Assembly: GCA_016703535.1 (NCBI GenBank)
Contig: JADJBV010000002.1
Location: forward strand, 682,001 to 746,000
DNA from: Deltaproteobacteria bacterium
Lineage (GTDB): Bacteria > Myxococcota > Kuafuiibacteriia > Kuafuiibacteriales > Kuafuiibacteriaceae
DNA length: 64,000 bases
Direction of reading: 5' to 3'
Numbering within the stretch: position 1 is the first letter of the stretch; each line of letters opens with the position of its first letter. This document shows, piece after piece, positions 37,844-46,510 of this stretch. Under the pieces are notes generated by a model. The model was given only the letters and a program-made list of their open reading frames with translations. It made no database searches and was not told where the DNA came from. The position numbers were made by a program, and so were the translations under genes.

Positions 37844-39886
37844 TCAGCGGGGCCGGCACATGTTGACGTAGATGGTGATGCCCGCCAGATCGCCGTAGTT
37901 TTCGACGCCGCAGACCATACCGCCCGGGCAGTCCGCGTCCCGGGCGCAGGTGCCGGTGCACTGGTTGCTGGCGGCGAAGCAGAAGCCACCGCGGCAGTTG
38001 GAGCCGTTGGTGTCGGCGCAGGCCGCGCCGTTGGCGGCGTTGCCGTGAGGCGCTTGTACACAGGCCTTCACGAAGTTCGGCGACCACTCGGAGTCCAAGC
38101 AGATCCCGAAGACCTCCACGGTGCAGATCTCGATGCTGTAGTTGACCGGCGCGCAGACGTTGCCGTTGGGGCAGTCGGTGGTGCTGCCGCAGAGATCGCC
38201 GCAGATGCCCGAGCCGTAACAAACGCCGCTGCGGCACTGGGTCTCCGAGGCGCAAGAGGCGCCGTTGCCGCCGCCGCCCAGGCTGCCCAAACAGGCGCTC
38301 AAGTAGTAGTCACTGACCACCTCTCGCCACGAACACTGGGTGCCCGCGCAGTCCGAGTTTTCGCTGCAGGAGTCGATGCACTGGTTGTTGGGGCAGAAGT
38401 TGGACTTGCACTGACCGGCGCCGGTGCAGGCCCCGCCGTTGGCCGTCCCAAAGGTGGAGCTGGTGAAGAGCTGGTTCGACAAGCACATCTTGCCGCCGAA
38501 GTGGTCGTAACAGGTGAAGCTGGCCGGGCAGTCGCCGCTGTTGCCGCAAGCGTTCACACACCGTCGCCCGATGGCGCTGGCCACCGGCGTGAAGTCGAAG
38601 CAGACCCCCGAGGCACAGTCGGCGTTGGCGACGCAGGTCGAGTTCAGCGGGGCGCCCACCGGCACCGTCGGATCGTAGCAGCGGCCGGTGGCGGCGTTGC
38701 AGATCTCCGGGGCGGTACACCCGGTCGTGCCGCAGCCCGGGTCACAGGCGCCCGTCTGGAGGTTGCAGATGTTGGCGGGTGCGCCACAGAAGGCGTCAGT
38801 GGTGCAGGGCGTCGGGCCTTGATCACAACGACCGGTGGTGGCGTTGCAGATGGTGTTGCCGTTGCACTGCAGGCCGCCCGCTTGCCCACAACCGCCGATG
38901 CACTGACCGGTCTCGCAGATGGTGGTGGGGGGTGAACAGTTGGCGTCGGTGCCGCACGGACCTTGCACCGTGACGCAGCGGCCGGTGGCGTTGTTGCACA
39001 CGGTGCCGGCGCCGCAGGTGACGCCTCCCGGTTGGCCACAAGCCGGTACGCAGGCGTTGTTTTCACAGATCGCCGCGGGGGCACCACAAGCGGTGTCGTT
39101 GGTGCAGCCGCTGGGAGGTTCACAACGGCCGGTCGAGTTGTTGCAGACGAAGCCGCCGGTGCATTGCAGCCCACCCACTTGGGTGCAGCCCGGAATACAC
39201 TGAGTCGCTTCACAGATGCTGGAGGGCGGGCTGCATTGGGTGTCGTCGCTGCAGTTGACCTGGGCGGTCTCACAACGGCCGGTGGTGGTGTTGCAGACTT
39301 GGCCCAGGCCACAGCTGAGGGAGGTGCCCGACTGGCCGCAGCCCGGGACACACTGGGTCGACTCGCAAACGGTCTGAGGCGGCGTGCACTCGTTGTCCAT
39401 CGCGCACTCGGAGATCGAGGGATCGAGACATTGATTGGCGACGCAGGTGGTGGGCGCGGCGCAGTGGCTGGGTTCGAAGCAGTCGACACACTCTTGCATC
39501 GTCAGATCGCAGTGTTTGCCGATCGCGACGCATTGACCTTCGCTGGTGCAGGCCCGGCGGCCGTTGATGCAGACGCCGGTCAAGGTGTTGCAACGTTGGT
39601 TCGGCGGGCAGGCCTCGTCGGTGCTGCAGCCCGTGATCACGATCGGCTTACAGACCGAGTCCGCCGGATCGCAGAACTCTCCCAACCCGCAGGCGTCGTC
39701 GTTTTTGCAGCCGGGCAAACTCACGGCCTTGCACTTGCCGCTGATGCACTGCTCACCCGACCCACAGTCCTGGTTGGTGATGCACGCGCCCGCGGCCAGT
39801 GGATCCGCGCCCCCACAAGCCGAGAGCAGCCCGAGCAGGCCGGGCAGGGCGAAAGCCAGTCTTTTCAATGCTGTGTACCCCACCAT
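37844..39886 (-). CDS. Cys-rich repeat lipoprotein
   Basis: ATG at 39886; the signal MVGYTALKRLAFALPGLLGLLSAC puts the lipid on Cys24. Nearly all of the remaining 650 residues are disulfide-rich modules with the pattern C-x5-C-x-P-x-x-x-C-E. Units such as CVPACGQPGGVTCGAG and VCNNATGRC recur about five times between residues 160 and 420. Shorter Cys modules flank them (CITNQDCGSGEQCISGKC). The modules resemble the Cys-rich (Dickkopf-N/EGF-like) repeats common in myxobacterial surface proteins. No enzymatic domain is present; adhesion or recognition is likely. rnpB lies downstream on the same strand. Confidence 0.85.
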   Translation of the reverse strand: MVGYTALKRLAFALPGLLGLLSACGGADPLAAGACITNQDCGSGEQCISGKCKAVSLPGCKNDDACGLGEFCDPADSVCKPIVITGCSTDEACPPNQRCNTLTGVCINGRRACTSEGQCVAIGKHCDLTMQECVDCFEPSHCAAPTTCVANQCLDPSISECAMDNECTPPQTVCESTQCVPGCGQSGTSLSCGLGQVCNTTTGRCETAQVNCSDDTQCSPPSSICEATQCIPGCTQVGGLQCTGGFVCNNSTGRCEPPSGCTNDTACGAPAAICENNACVPACGQPGGVTCGAGTVCNNATGRCVTVQGPCGTDANCSPPTTICETGQCIGGCGQAGGLQCNGNTICNATTGRCDQGPTPCTTDAFCGAPANICNLQTGACDPGCGTTGCTAPEICNAATGRCYDPTVPVGAPLNSTCVANADCASGVCFDFTPVASAIGRRCVNACGNSGDCPASFTCYDHFGGKMCLSNQLFTSSTFGTANGGACTGAGQCKSNFCPNNQCIDSCSENSDCAGTQCSWREVVSDYYLSACLGSLGGGGNGASCASETQCRSGVCYGSGICGDLCGSTTDCPNGNVCAPVNYSIEICTVEVFGICLDSEWSPNFVKACVQAPHGNAANGAACADTNGSNCRGGFCFAASNQCTGTCARDADCPGGMVCGVENYGDLAGITIYVNMCRPR

Positions 39887-40117
39887 CCGAGATGATCATC
39901 GTCGGTCTGTGGCCAGGCACAAAAACATCGGTCGATCGGCTCGACCGTCCAGGCCGGTGGGGGGAGGGCGCACCCCAAGCGGTGGGGACCCATCTACCTG
40001 TAAACCCTAGGTTTTGGGGCTTTTGGGTCCCTGCCTCGCCCCCGGATCCCCGACCGCCTCCGGGGGGCGCTGCCGCCTTGACCGCCCCCTGGGCCAATCC
40101 TAGGGTGGCGCCGCTCG

Positions 40118-42088
40118 ATGCGGACCGCCATCTACGAGAGCTTATTGCTCATTCCGCTCCTCCCCCTGCTTGGGGCGACGCTCCTGACCTTCCTGGGTGC
40201 CAAGCTCGACAAGGGGGCGGTCACGATGATCGCCCTCGGCAGCGTCTTCGGCTCCTTCTTGGTCACGGTCACCTCGTTTTGGGTGTTCACCAAGGCCGGC
40301 GCGCCCCTCGAGCAAGTGCTTTGGACTTGGATGGGCGTGGGGCGTTTTCGCTTCGACCTGACCCTGGGCTTCGACCAGCTGTCGGGGGTGTTGATGCTGG
40401 TGGTCACCGGCGTCGGCTTTTTGATCCACCTGTACTCGACCGAGTACATGCACGACGACCCGGCCTACTGGCGCTACTTCGCCTACCTCAACTTCTTCAT
40501 CTTCGCGATGAGCGTGTTGGTGTTGGGCCGCTCTTTGCCGGTGATGTTCATCGGCTGGGAAGGCGTGGGCCTCGCGTCCTACCTCTTGATCGGCTTCTGG
40601 TATTCGGACAACGAAAAGGCCTCGGCCGGCAAGAAGGCCTTCATCACCAACCGGGTCGGTGACTTTGGGTTCTTGATCGGCACCTTGACCTTGATCGGTC
40701 TCTTCGGCACCGCCGACTTCCACGAGCTCAAAGAGGCCGCCGCCGCCATCAAGGACACCAGCTCGGTGCTCAAGATCGGCATCTTCGCCGGTTATCCGAT
40801 CGTCGGGGTCCTGACCTTCGCCTGTTTGGCCCTCTTCGTGGGCGCCACCGGCAAAAGTGCCCAGCTGCCGCTCTACGTGTGGCTCCCCGACGCGATGGCC
40901 GGCCCGACCCCGGTTTCGGCCTTGATCCACGCGGCCACCATGGTGACCTCGGGTGTGTACTTGGTCTGCCGCTTGGGCTTCCTCTTCGACCTGGCCCCGA
41001 TCGCCGGCAACGTGGTGGCGGTCATCGGCGCGACCACCGCACTTTTTGCGGCGACCATCGGCTTGGCCCAAAACGACATCAAGAAGGTGTTGGCCTACTC
41101 CACGGTTTCTCAGCTCGGTTACATGTTTTTGGCGGCCGGCCTGGGCGCTTACGGCATGGCCTTCTTCCACGTGGTCACCCACGCCTTCTTCAAGGCCTGC
41201 TTGTTCCTCGGTTCGGGCGCGGTCATCCACTCGCTCCACGGCGAACAAGACATGCGCAAGATGGGCGGCCTGAAGAAGGAGCTGCCGGTGGTCTATTGGA
41301 CCTTCGCCTTGTCCACCTTGGCCTTGGCGGGTGTGGCGCCCCTCTCCGGCTTCTTCTCCAAAGACGGCATCCTCGGCTACGCCTTCCAAGATCGCCTGCC
41401 GTTGTGGGTACTGGGCTTTTTGGGCGCGGGCCTGACCGCCCTCTACATGAGCCGCTTGGTGGCCCTGACCTTCTTCGGCGAACTGCGGGCCAAAGACGCC
41501 CACGGTCATCATGTGCATGTGCATGCACCCGGTTGGGCCATCAAGGTCCCGTTGATCCTGTTGGCGGGTTTGGCGGTGGTGGCCGGTGTGCTCAACCTGC
41601 CGCACCCGGTGGCCCACTTGTTCCACGCCCCCTCCAGCTGGCTCGACGCGTTCCTCGAGCCGGTGACCACGTCGAAAGCCCTCCACCTCTCGGAGAGCAC
41701 CGAGTGGGGCCTGATGGCGGCTTCGGTGGCCTGGGCCTTGTTTGGTCTGGCCATCGGATTTGCGATCTACAAAAACGGTCCTTCGCCGGTGATGGCGCGC
41801 TTGACCAAAGACGGTCTGGGCAAAGCGGCCCACGGCTTGGTCTACGGCAAGTGGTTCATTGATGAGGTCTACAAGGTCCTGGTGATCGGGCCGCTGCGGA
41901 TGATCGCCTCCCTCTTTTCGGTGGTCATCGATCCTTGGTTGATCGACGGCGCCGCGGTGCGAGGGCCGGGCTACGGCGTGCTCGGCATCGGTAAGTTGCT
42001 GAGCAAACTCCAGACCGGAAACGTCCAGTCCTACGCGGGCTTTTTGGTGGTCGCGGTGGGGGTCTTTGTCCTGTGGGCGTTGAAGTAA
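40118..42088 (+). CDS. nuoL: NADH-quinone oxidoreductase subunit L
   Basis: The proton-pumping, antiporter-like membrane subunit of complex I. The 656-residue length fits NuoL. Family stretches include FIGWEGVGLASYLLIGFWY, KAFITNRVGDFGFLIG, SALIHAATMVTSGVYLV and ISKVLAYST-like KKVLAYSTVSQLGYM. About 15 membrane helices and the long C-terminal lateral helix region are present. No nuoK, nuoM or nuoN lies next to it; the neighbours are an unrelated lipoprotein and a barrel-like protein. It may serve a complex I encoded elsewhere, or an NuoL-like ion or bicarbonate transport unit. Confidence 0.93.
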   Translation: MRTAIYESLLLIPLLPLLGATLLTFLGAKLDKGAVTMIALGSVFGSFLVTVTSFWVFTKAGAPLEQVLWTWMGVGRFRFDLTLGFDQLSGVLMLVVTGVGFLIHLYSTEYMHDDPAYWRYFAYLNFFIFAMSVLVLGRSLPVMFIGWEGVGLASYLLIGFWYSDNEKASAGKKAFITNRVGDFGFLIGTLTLIGLFGTADFHELKEAAAAIKDTSSVLKIGIFAGYPIVGVLTFACLALFVGATGKSAQLPLYVWLPDAMAGPTPVSALIHAATMVTSGVYLVCRLGFLFDLAPIAGNVVAVIGATTALFAATIGLAQNDIKKVLAYSTVSQLGYMFLAAGLGAYGMAFFHVVTHAFFKACLFLGSGAVIHSLHGEQDMRKMGGLKKELPVVYWTFALSTLALAGVAPLSGFFSKDGILGYAFQDRLPLWVLGFLGAGLTALYMSRLVALTFFGELRAKDAHGHHVHVHAPGWAIKVPLILLAGLAVVAGVLNLPHPVAHLFHAPSSWLDAFLEPVTTSKALHLSESTEWGLMAASVAWALFGLAIGFAIYKNGPSPVMARLTKDGLGKAAHGLVYGKWFIDEVYKVLVIGPLRMIASLFSVVIDPWLIDGAAVRGPGYGVLGIGKLLSKLQTGNVQSYAGFLVVAVGVFVLWALK

Positions 42089-42693
42089 CGCTCCTTTGCC
42101 TCGGCCTGGCCGGGGCTCTCGAGCCGCTGGTCGACGCGGGCACTACGCCGCCGGCGGGCTTGGCCTTGTCGGTTGGGGTGCAGCGCCATCAAGACGAGTT
42201 CGGCCTGGTCGGCAAGTTGATCAGCCCTCGTTTTTTGGGCGATCACCTGGCGGTTTCGGCCGGCGGTGGCCTCGGCTGGTACCCGGATCTGCGGGCCTTG
42301 CCCATGAACGAAGAACAACAGGACTTCGGCGCCTGGGCCCTCTACGGTCACGCCCGCTTGGCCCTCGAGGCGTCCACCGGGATCGCCTTGGCCTCGGGCC
42401 GCATCTACGCCTCGGTCGGGCCGAGCGTGATGTTTTTGTCCGAAAGCCTGAGCACCACCACCCTCTCGTTGGGCGTCCATGGCGTGGCCGGCGTCGAACT
42501 CTTCGCGGGCGACGCCTTTCAAGCCTACCCCTTCAGCTTCTACTTCGAGATCGGCGGCACGGCCCACACCGCCGCCGCGGACAAGAAGAGTCGGATCGGA
42601 GCGGACGACGCCAGCGTGGAGAGCCAGATCGATCGACCGATCGGCACCGGCCTGGCCCTGGGCGGAGGCCTCCGCGTCTACTTGTGGCAGTGA
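42073..42693 (+). CDS. Probable outer-membrane beta-barrel or beta-rich envelope protein
   Basis: A GTG start overlaps the end of nuoL by 16 bases. The 206-residue product has a weak signal (GVEVTLLCLGLAGALEP) and then alternating hydrophobic/polar strands rich in Gly, Tyr and Ser (AVSAGGGLGWYPDL, ASGRIYASVGPSVMFLS, YPFSFYFEIGGTAH). It ends LGGGLRVYLWQ, where a terminal aromatic segment is typical of barrels. I assign no family. Overlaps on both sides suggest co-translation with nuoL and the following lipoprotein gene. Confidence 0.65.
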   Translation: MGVEVTLLCLGLAGALEPLVDAGTTPPAGLALSVGVQRHQDEFGLVGKLISPRFLGDHLAVSAGGGLGWYPDLRALPMNEEQQDFGAWALYGHARLALEASTGIALASGRIYASVGPSVMFLSESLSTTTLSLGVHGVAGVELFAGDAFQAYPFSFYFEIGGTAHTAAADKKSRIGADDASVESQIDRPIGTGLALGGGLRVYLWQ

Positions 42694-44054
42694 ACCGGAG
42701 ATACGACCGGCGAAGCCTCAGCTGGTGCGCCTTGGCCACCCAGGTCGCGTGCCTCCAGCCAGAAGCCGCATCACCACCACCTCAGCCTCCTGAAGCCCTG
42801 GGAGCCTTGTGGGACCTCAACGGGCAGTTGTTGGCGGGCGGTTTGAGGCCACCGCTTGATCGCCTGACCATCACCGACGAACTTGAGCTTCAGGTCTCCT
42901 ATTTTGGCTGCGCCCAGGAAGAGGTCCTGGGCACCCCGGCCACCGAACAGGGTTGTCGACCCCAGACTCAGCTCGGTTATCGCTTCGAGGGCAGCGACCA
43001 GGGTTGGGCGGCGATCGATCCGACCGAGCCGGTTCAAGGCTGTGACTGCGCCGAGCTCGATCCCTACGTCATTCGCGAGACTCAAGCGGAGCTCCGCCCG
43101 ATGGAGCAACTCCGGGGTGGGACCGTCGTGCCCGGTCCCGGTCGTCTGCCGGACGTCGTGTTTGCGGTCTCGGACGGCGTCTCGACACGTCACCTCCGGG
43201 TCGTCGGTGATGCCGGGATCGAGGGCTCATCGGCGGTGATCAGCACCAGCACGGTCGGCGATCACAGCGCCGCCCTGTGGGCCGATGCCAACGGGACCTT
43301 GTGGAGCGTCGGGGGAGCGGGCCTGTTCCGCGCGGACCTGGGATCGACGCCGCTTCAGTGGGTCCGTTCACCGCTCCCGCTGTCGGAGCGACGAAACCTG
43401 AGCCGACGAGACGCCCACATCGCCGCCTTGTCCCTCGATCCCCCGCAACTTTTGGTGGTGGACGCCAGCGGGCTGGTCTTGCGTTGGGATCGGTCGACGG
43501 TCGAGGTGCTCCAGTCCGCCCGTCCGAGAGGAAACGGCGATTTCGTCGGCGATAGCGCCGATCTGGCCCCACTTTATGAGAACGGAGAGCTGCGAGGTTT
43601 TGTTCTGATCGGGGCAGCGACCCCGTTGTTGCCGATTGACGACGACTACCAGAACAGCGGCTACGTCTTGTACCTGGGCGGTCAACTTCAACCGGCCGTC
43701 GAGTTGCCCTTGGTTCAGTCCATTGCCGCCGACCCTCGCCTTGGGACCTTCGCCATCGACAGCCGTGGTGGTGTCTTTCGGCTGACCCGCTCCGGGCCCG
43801 TGCTCCAAGCCGAGATCGGGATCCTCGCCACACCACATCGATTTCGAGTCTTCGATGGCCACTTCGTCTTGGTCGCCGACCAGACCGCGGTGGTGCACTA
43901 CACCGATCCGTTTAAGGGATGCGCGGGGCGCGGCAACGTCTTTGGTGACACCCACGACGTGATCCCGGTGGGCGAAGTTCTGGTGGAGATCGGGGCGCGC
44001 GGTCAGGTCCGGTGGTCTCGGGCCCGTTCCATCTGCAAGTTGAACGCGCCCTGA
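42690..44054 (+). CDS. Lipoprotein with propeller-like repeats, unknown function
   Basis: GTG at 42690 overlaps the previous stop (GTGA). The 454-residue product starts with a basic region and LSWCALATQVAC, giving a lipidation site near Cys21. It has a Cys-containing N-terminal part (FGCAQEEVLG, GCDCAELDP), then blade-like repeats such as DHSAALWADANGTLWSVGGAGLF and DPRLGTFAIDSRGGVFRLT, suggesting a beta-propeller. No active site is visible. The open frame extends upstream over the barrel-like gene, but that part is a shadow. Confidence 0.7.
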   Translation: MNRRYDRRSLSWCALATQVACLQPEAASPPPQPPEALGALWDLNGQLLAGGLRPPLDRLTITDELELQVSYFGCAQEEVLGTPATEQGCRPQTQLGYRFEGSDQGWAAIDPTEPVQGCDCAELDPYVIRETQAELRPMEQLRGGTVVPGPGRLPDVVFAVSDGVSTRHLRVVGDAGIEGSSAVISTSTVGDHSAALWADANGTLWSVGGAGLFRADLGSTPLQWVRSPLPLSERRNLSRRDAHIAALSLDPPQLLVVDASGLVLRWDRSTVEVLQSARPRGNGDFVGDSADLAPLYENGELRGFVLIGAATPLLPIDDDYQNSGYVLYLGGQLQPAVELPLVQSIAADPRLGTFAIDSRGGVFRLTRSGPVLQAEIGILATPHRFRVFDGHFVLVADQTAVVHYTDPFKGCAGRGNVFGDTHDVIPVGEVLVEIGARGQVRWSRARSICKLNAP

Positions 44055-44088
44055 CGGCGGCCCCTTTTTTACGACGGGGGTCAGCGCC

Positions 44089-45324
44089 TCAGCCGAGGAT
44101 CTTCTGCTCGTCCCTCAACGCTCGGATGGCGAGGTCGGCGATCTTTTCGCCGTGTTCGACGCCGCGGGTCCCGTCGAAGCGGTAGTGGATGCCGCCGTAG
44201 ACCCGGGACATCGCCGCTTCGTCGGCCATCTGCTTCAGGCGATCCGCGTCCTTCTTGAAGAAGTGGCCGAGCACCCGAGCCGCCGCCCCCGAGAAGGTGG
44301 CGTGGCCGGAGGTGTAGCTGGGGAAGTTGGGCAGGCCCAGGCCCTCAGGGATGGTGATCTGGGCGTCGACCATGGTGGGGCGCGCCAGCCAGTGTTGGTA
44401 CTTGACCTCCCAGCAGCCGATGCCCGCGTCCATCACGGCGCCGTTCAGGTAGTGCATGACCTGGGCGGCGTCGAGGTTGTTGAGCTTGTATTGGGTGATC
44501 AACGACGAGGCGATCTCGTTCCACATCCCGGGCGGGGTCGAGGTGCCCAAGTTGGCGGCCCACTTCATGGCGATCGCCGTCTGTTCGGCGGTGCGGGTGT
44601 CGGAGAGCTGGCGGACCTCGGCGAGGTCACGCTTGAACTCCGGCGAGTTGAGGGCCGGCGGGTTCGGGCACTGTGGGCGGCCCTTTTCACCGAGCTGAGG
44701 CATGAACACCGGGCGGGTCTCGCCCCAGATCGGCAAGAGCGGCAGGGCCGGCGGGTTGGCCGCCGACTGCCAGACGCCGGGGCCCGGCTCGGGCAACACG
44801 ACGCCCTTCTTGTTGAGGTGACCGTCGCCGGCGCGGCGCTCCACGACCGCCTTGGCGATCTGTTGGCCCAACTTCTTGGACAAGCTGCTGCTGCCTTGGC
44901 CGGGGATGCTGCGACCGGGCGCGTCCTTCTTGGCGTCGGCGGTGATCGTCGCGGCCTCGTCGGGGAAGAGGGCCTTGAGGGCGGCGATCGACGCCTCGCG
45001 CAAGGCCCGCTGCGGGTTGATCTGAGCGCCGGCCGAGTCCGCGGCCTTCAACACCTCGTACTGGACCTCGCTGAGCACGCTGTAGATCCGAGAGGCCAAG
45101 GGGGGCACCGTCTTGGTCTTGGCCACCAAGTCCCGGGCCAACGCGTTCCAGCGTACGGTCTCGTTGGGCTTGGGCGCGGCGACACCGCCCAGGTTGATCG
45201 GATCGATCCCTTGGATCGGGGCGCCTTGTTGCGACGGGTTGGCGGCCGAAACCGGAGCGGCCGCTTGGGCCTGCTGGAGGGCCAGGAGTTCGGGGTTGGA
45301 CTGGACGGTCAACTTCTTGATCAT
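44089..45324 (-). CDS. Vanadium-dependent haloperoxidase-like protein (PAP2 superfamily)
   Basis: ATG at 45324 has GGAG ten bases upstream (an in-frame TTG at 45333 is too close to it). The 411-residue protein has the three vanadate/phosphate-binding motifs of the family. These are Lys...Arg-Pro in KYQHWLARP, the loop PSYTSGHATFSGAA with its His, and SRVYGGIHYRFD with Arg and His. It has no signal peptide and no membrane helices, unlike membrane PAP2 phosphatases. It could oxidise halides with peroxide or act as an acid phosphatase. Two small unknown genes lie upstream on the same strand. Confidence 0.85.
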   Translation of the reverse strand: MIKKLTVQSNPELLALQQAQAAAPVSAANPSQQGAPIQGIDPINLGGVAAPKPNETVRWNALARDLVAKTKTVPPLASRIYSVLSEVQYEVLKAADSAGAQINPQRALREASIAALKALFPDEAATITADAKKDAPGRSIPGQGSSSLSKKLGQQIAKAVVERRAGDGHLNKKGVVLPEPGPGVWQSAANPPALPLLPIWGETRPVFMPQLGEKGRPQCPNPPALNSPEFKRDLAEVRQLSDTRTAEQTAIAMKWAANLGTSTPPGMWNEIASSLITQYKLNNLDAAQVMHYLNGAVMDAGIGCWEVKYQHWLARPTMVDAQITIPEGLGLPNFPSYTSGHATFSGAAARVLGHFFKKDADRLKQMADEAAMSRVYGGIHYRFDGTRGVEHGEKIADLAIRALRDEQKILG

Positions 45325-45364
45325 GAAGCGCAAATCTCCGGCCCATAGGATCCGCAGATCGAGG

Positions 45365-45435
45365 CATAAAGTTGCTTACAATATGATACCTTCCCCTACC
45401 GCATCATTAAGCCTATGTAATCATTATGCGTTTTA
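45365..45435 (-). promoter_or_regulatory. AT-rich promoter-like stretch before the haloperoxidase gene
   Basis: A 70-base AT-rich island in GC-rich surroundings lies directly upstream of the gene. On the minus strand it contains TATCAT/TATTGTAA words that could be a -10 element, and an imperfect inverted repeat around GCATCATTA and TAATCATTATGC. The exact promoter cannot be assigned. Confidence 0.35.
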
Positions 45436-45477
45436 GGGGACGAGGTCCACGTGGGTTGGGAAGGCGCCCGGGCCCGG

Positions 45478-45936
45478 TCAGCGGGGGGGCTTGGTGGCGG
45501 CGCGATCCGCGAGAACGTCCACGAAGCTCTTGCGGGTCCCCGGGGTAAGGGGCGCCTCGGGGAGGCCGGGCCTGACGATGTCGAGCAATTCCTTGGCATC
45601 TTGCGCGGCCTTGTCCTGGCTGGCACCCGCGGCGGACCGCAACATCGCCGCGAACTGCACGAGGGCCGGGTTGGTGGTGAACGCCCAGCTGAGATGGCGA
45701 CTGAGGATCTTTTCCTTGGGGCTCGGGTCGTCGGGATAAGTGGCGAACACGCGTTGGATGAAGACGTTGGTCGCTTCATCGAGGTCCGCTGGGAGAGAGA
45801 GGTCGGGCGCGACCGCGTCGTGAAGCAGCCCGAGCGCCCCGATCGTCTCGAGGACTTGGGCGCTGCTGATCTTCTGAGCGGAGATCAGCTGGGGGAGCTC
45901 CTGGTGCAGGAACTGGGTGAGGAACTCACTTTTCAT
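45478..45936 (-). CDS. Unknown protein, 152 aa, beside haloperoxidase
   Basis: ATG at 45936 lies inside the end of the upstream gene (11-base overlap), implying coupled translation. The protein is soluble and helical, with no signal peptide and no Cys. Segments such as FLHQELPQLISAQ and TRKSFVDVLADRA look like protein-binding helices. I do not recognise a family. It is set between another unknown gene and the haloperoxidase-like enzyme, so a small accessory or regulatory protein is possible. Confidence 0.7.
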   Translation of the reverse strand: MKSEFLTQFLHQELPQLISAQKISSAQVLETIGALGLLHDAVAPDLSLPADLDEATNVFIQRVFATYPDDPSPKEKILSRHLSWAFTTNPALVQFAAMLRSAAGASQDKAAQDAKELLDIVRPGLPEAPLTPGTRKSFVDVLADRAATKPPR

Positions 45937-46324
45937 CGAGGATGGTCGCGCGCCAGTAGGTTCGGGTGGAGAACATCTTGCCTTGGCTGTAGCCGTTCGG
46001 GAGTGGCTGCGTGGTGTCGAATTCGAGCTTGAGCTGCTGAATGACGATCTCCGCTGGCTTTCCGCTCATCAGACCGTCGTGGCTCATCACCTCTTGCAGG
46101 GTGTCGAGCAGCGTGTGAGTACCGACGGCCGTGCCGGCCGCGATGACGTCGAGCCACTGCGCGATCTCGGCTTTGGCGGCGGTCAGCCTTAGCTCCGTGA
46201 CCTCGCGTTTGGTGAGGCTCTGGGTCGATCCCGGGCGGAGGTCGGAGAGCGGTTCCGGGTTCTTAAACTGCTCCCGCAGCGCCTCAAACATTTCCGTTTC
46301 GTCGCGAACCACCTTCATCGACAT
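45926..46324 (-). CDS. Unknown protein, 132 aa, first gene of the haloperoxidase unit
   Basis: Start chosen at ATG 46324 (MSMKVVRDETEMFEALREQF); the open frame continues upstream to 46438 but looks non-coding. The N-terminal half is helical and charged (LTKREVTELRLTAAKAEIAQWLDVI). The C-terminal half is beta-like (KPAEIVIQQLKLEFDTTQPLPNGY, FSTRTYWRATILDEK). There is no signal or membrane segment. I recognise no family. It overlaps the next gene by 11 bases. Confidence 0.65.
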   Translation of the reverse strand: MSMKVVRDETEMFEALREQFKNPEPLSDLRPGSTQSLTKREVTELRLTAAKAEIAQWLDVIAAGTAVGTHTLLDTLQEVMSHDGLMSGKPAEIVIQQLKLEFDTTQPLPNGYSQGKMFSTRTYWRATILDEK

Positions 46325-46510
46325 TCGCTCAATATCGGTGAGGAGAGGAGGGCTGTCCAGCGATCCGTGCCCTGGCCACGACGGGAAGCACCCGGCTACG
46401 GTGTCTCGTCCACCCGACACTGTGCACACGATCACCACCCGAGACTTCGACCGGGCGGATTGGCTTCGACAAAGGCCGAGGTCTACGGGTGGAAGCGACC
46501 GTCCGCCAGA

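Noticed and set aside
39780..40117. Possible promoter or small gene between the Cys-rich lipoprotein and nuoL
   Set aside because: The 231-base gap shows no clear -35/-10 pair, no hairpin with T run and no conserved reading frame.
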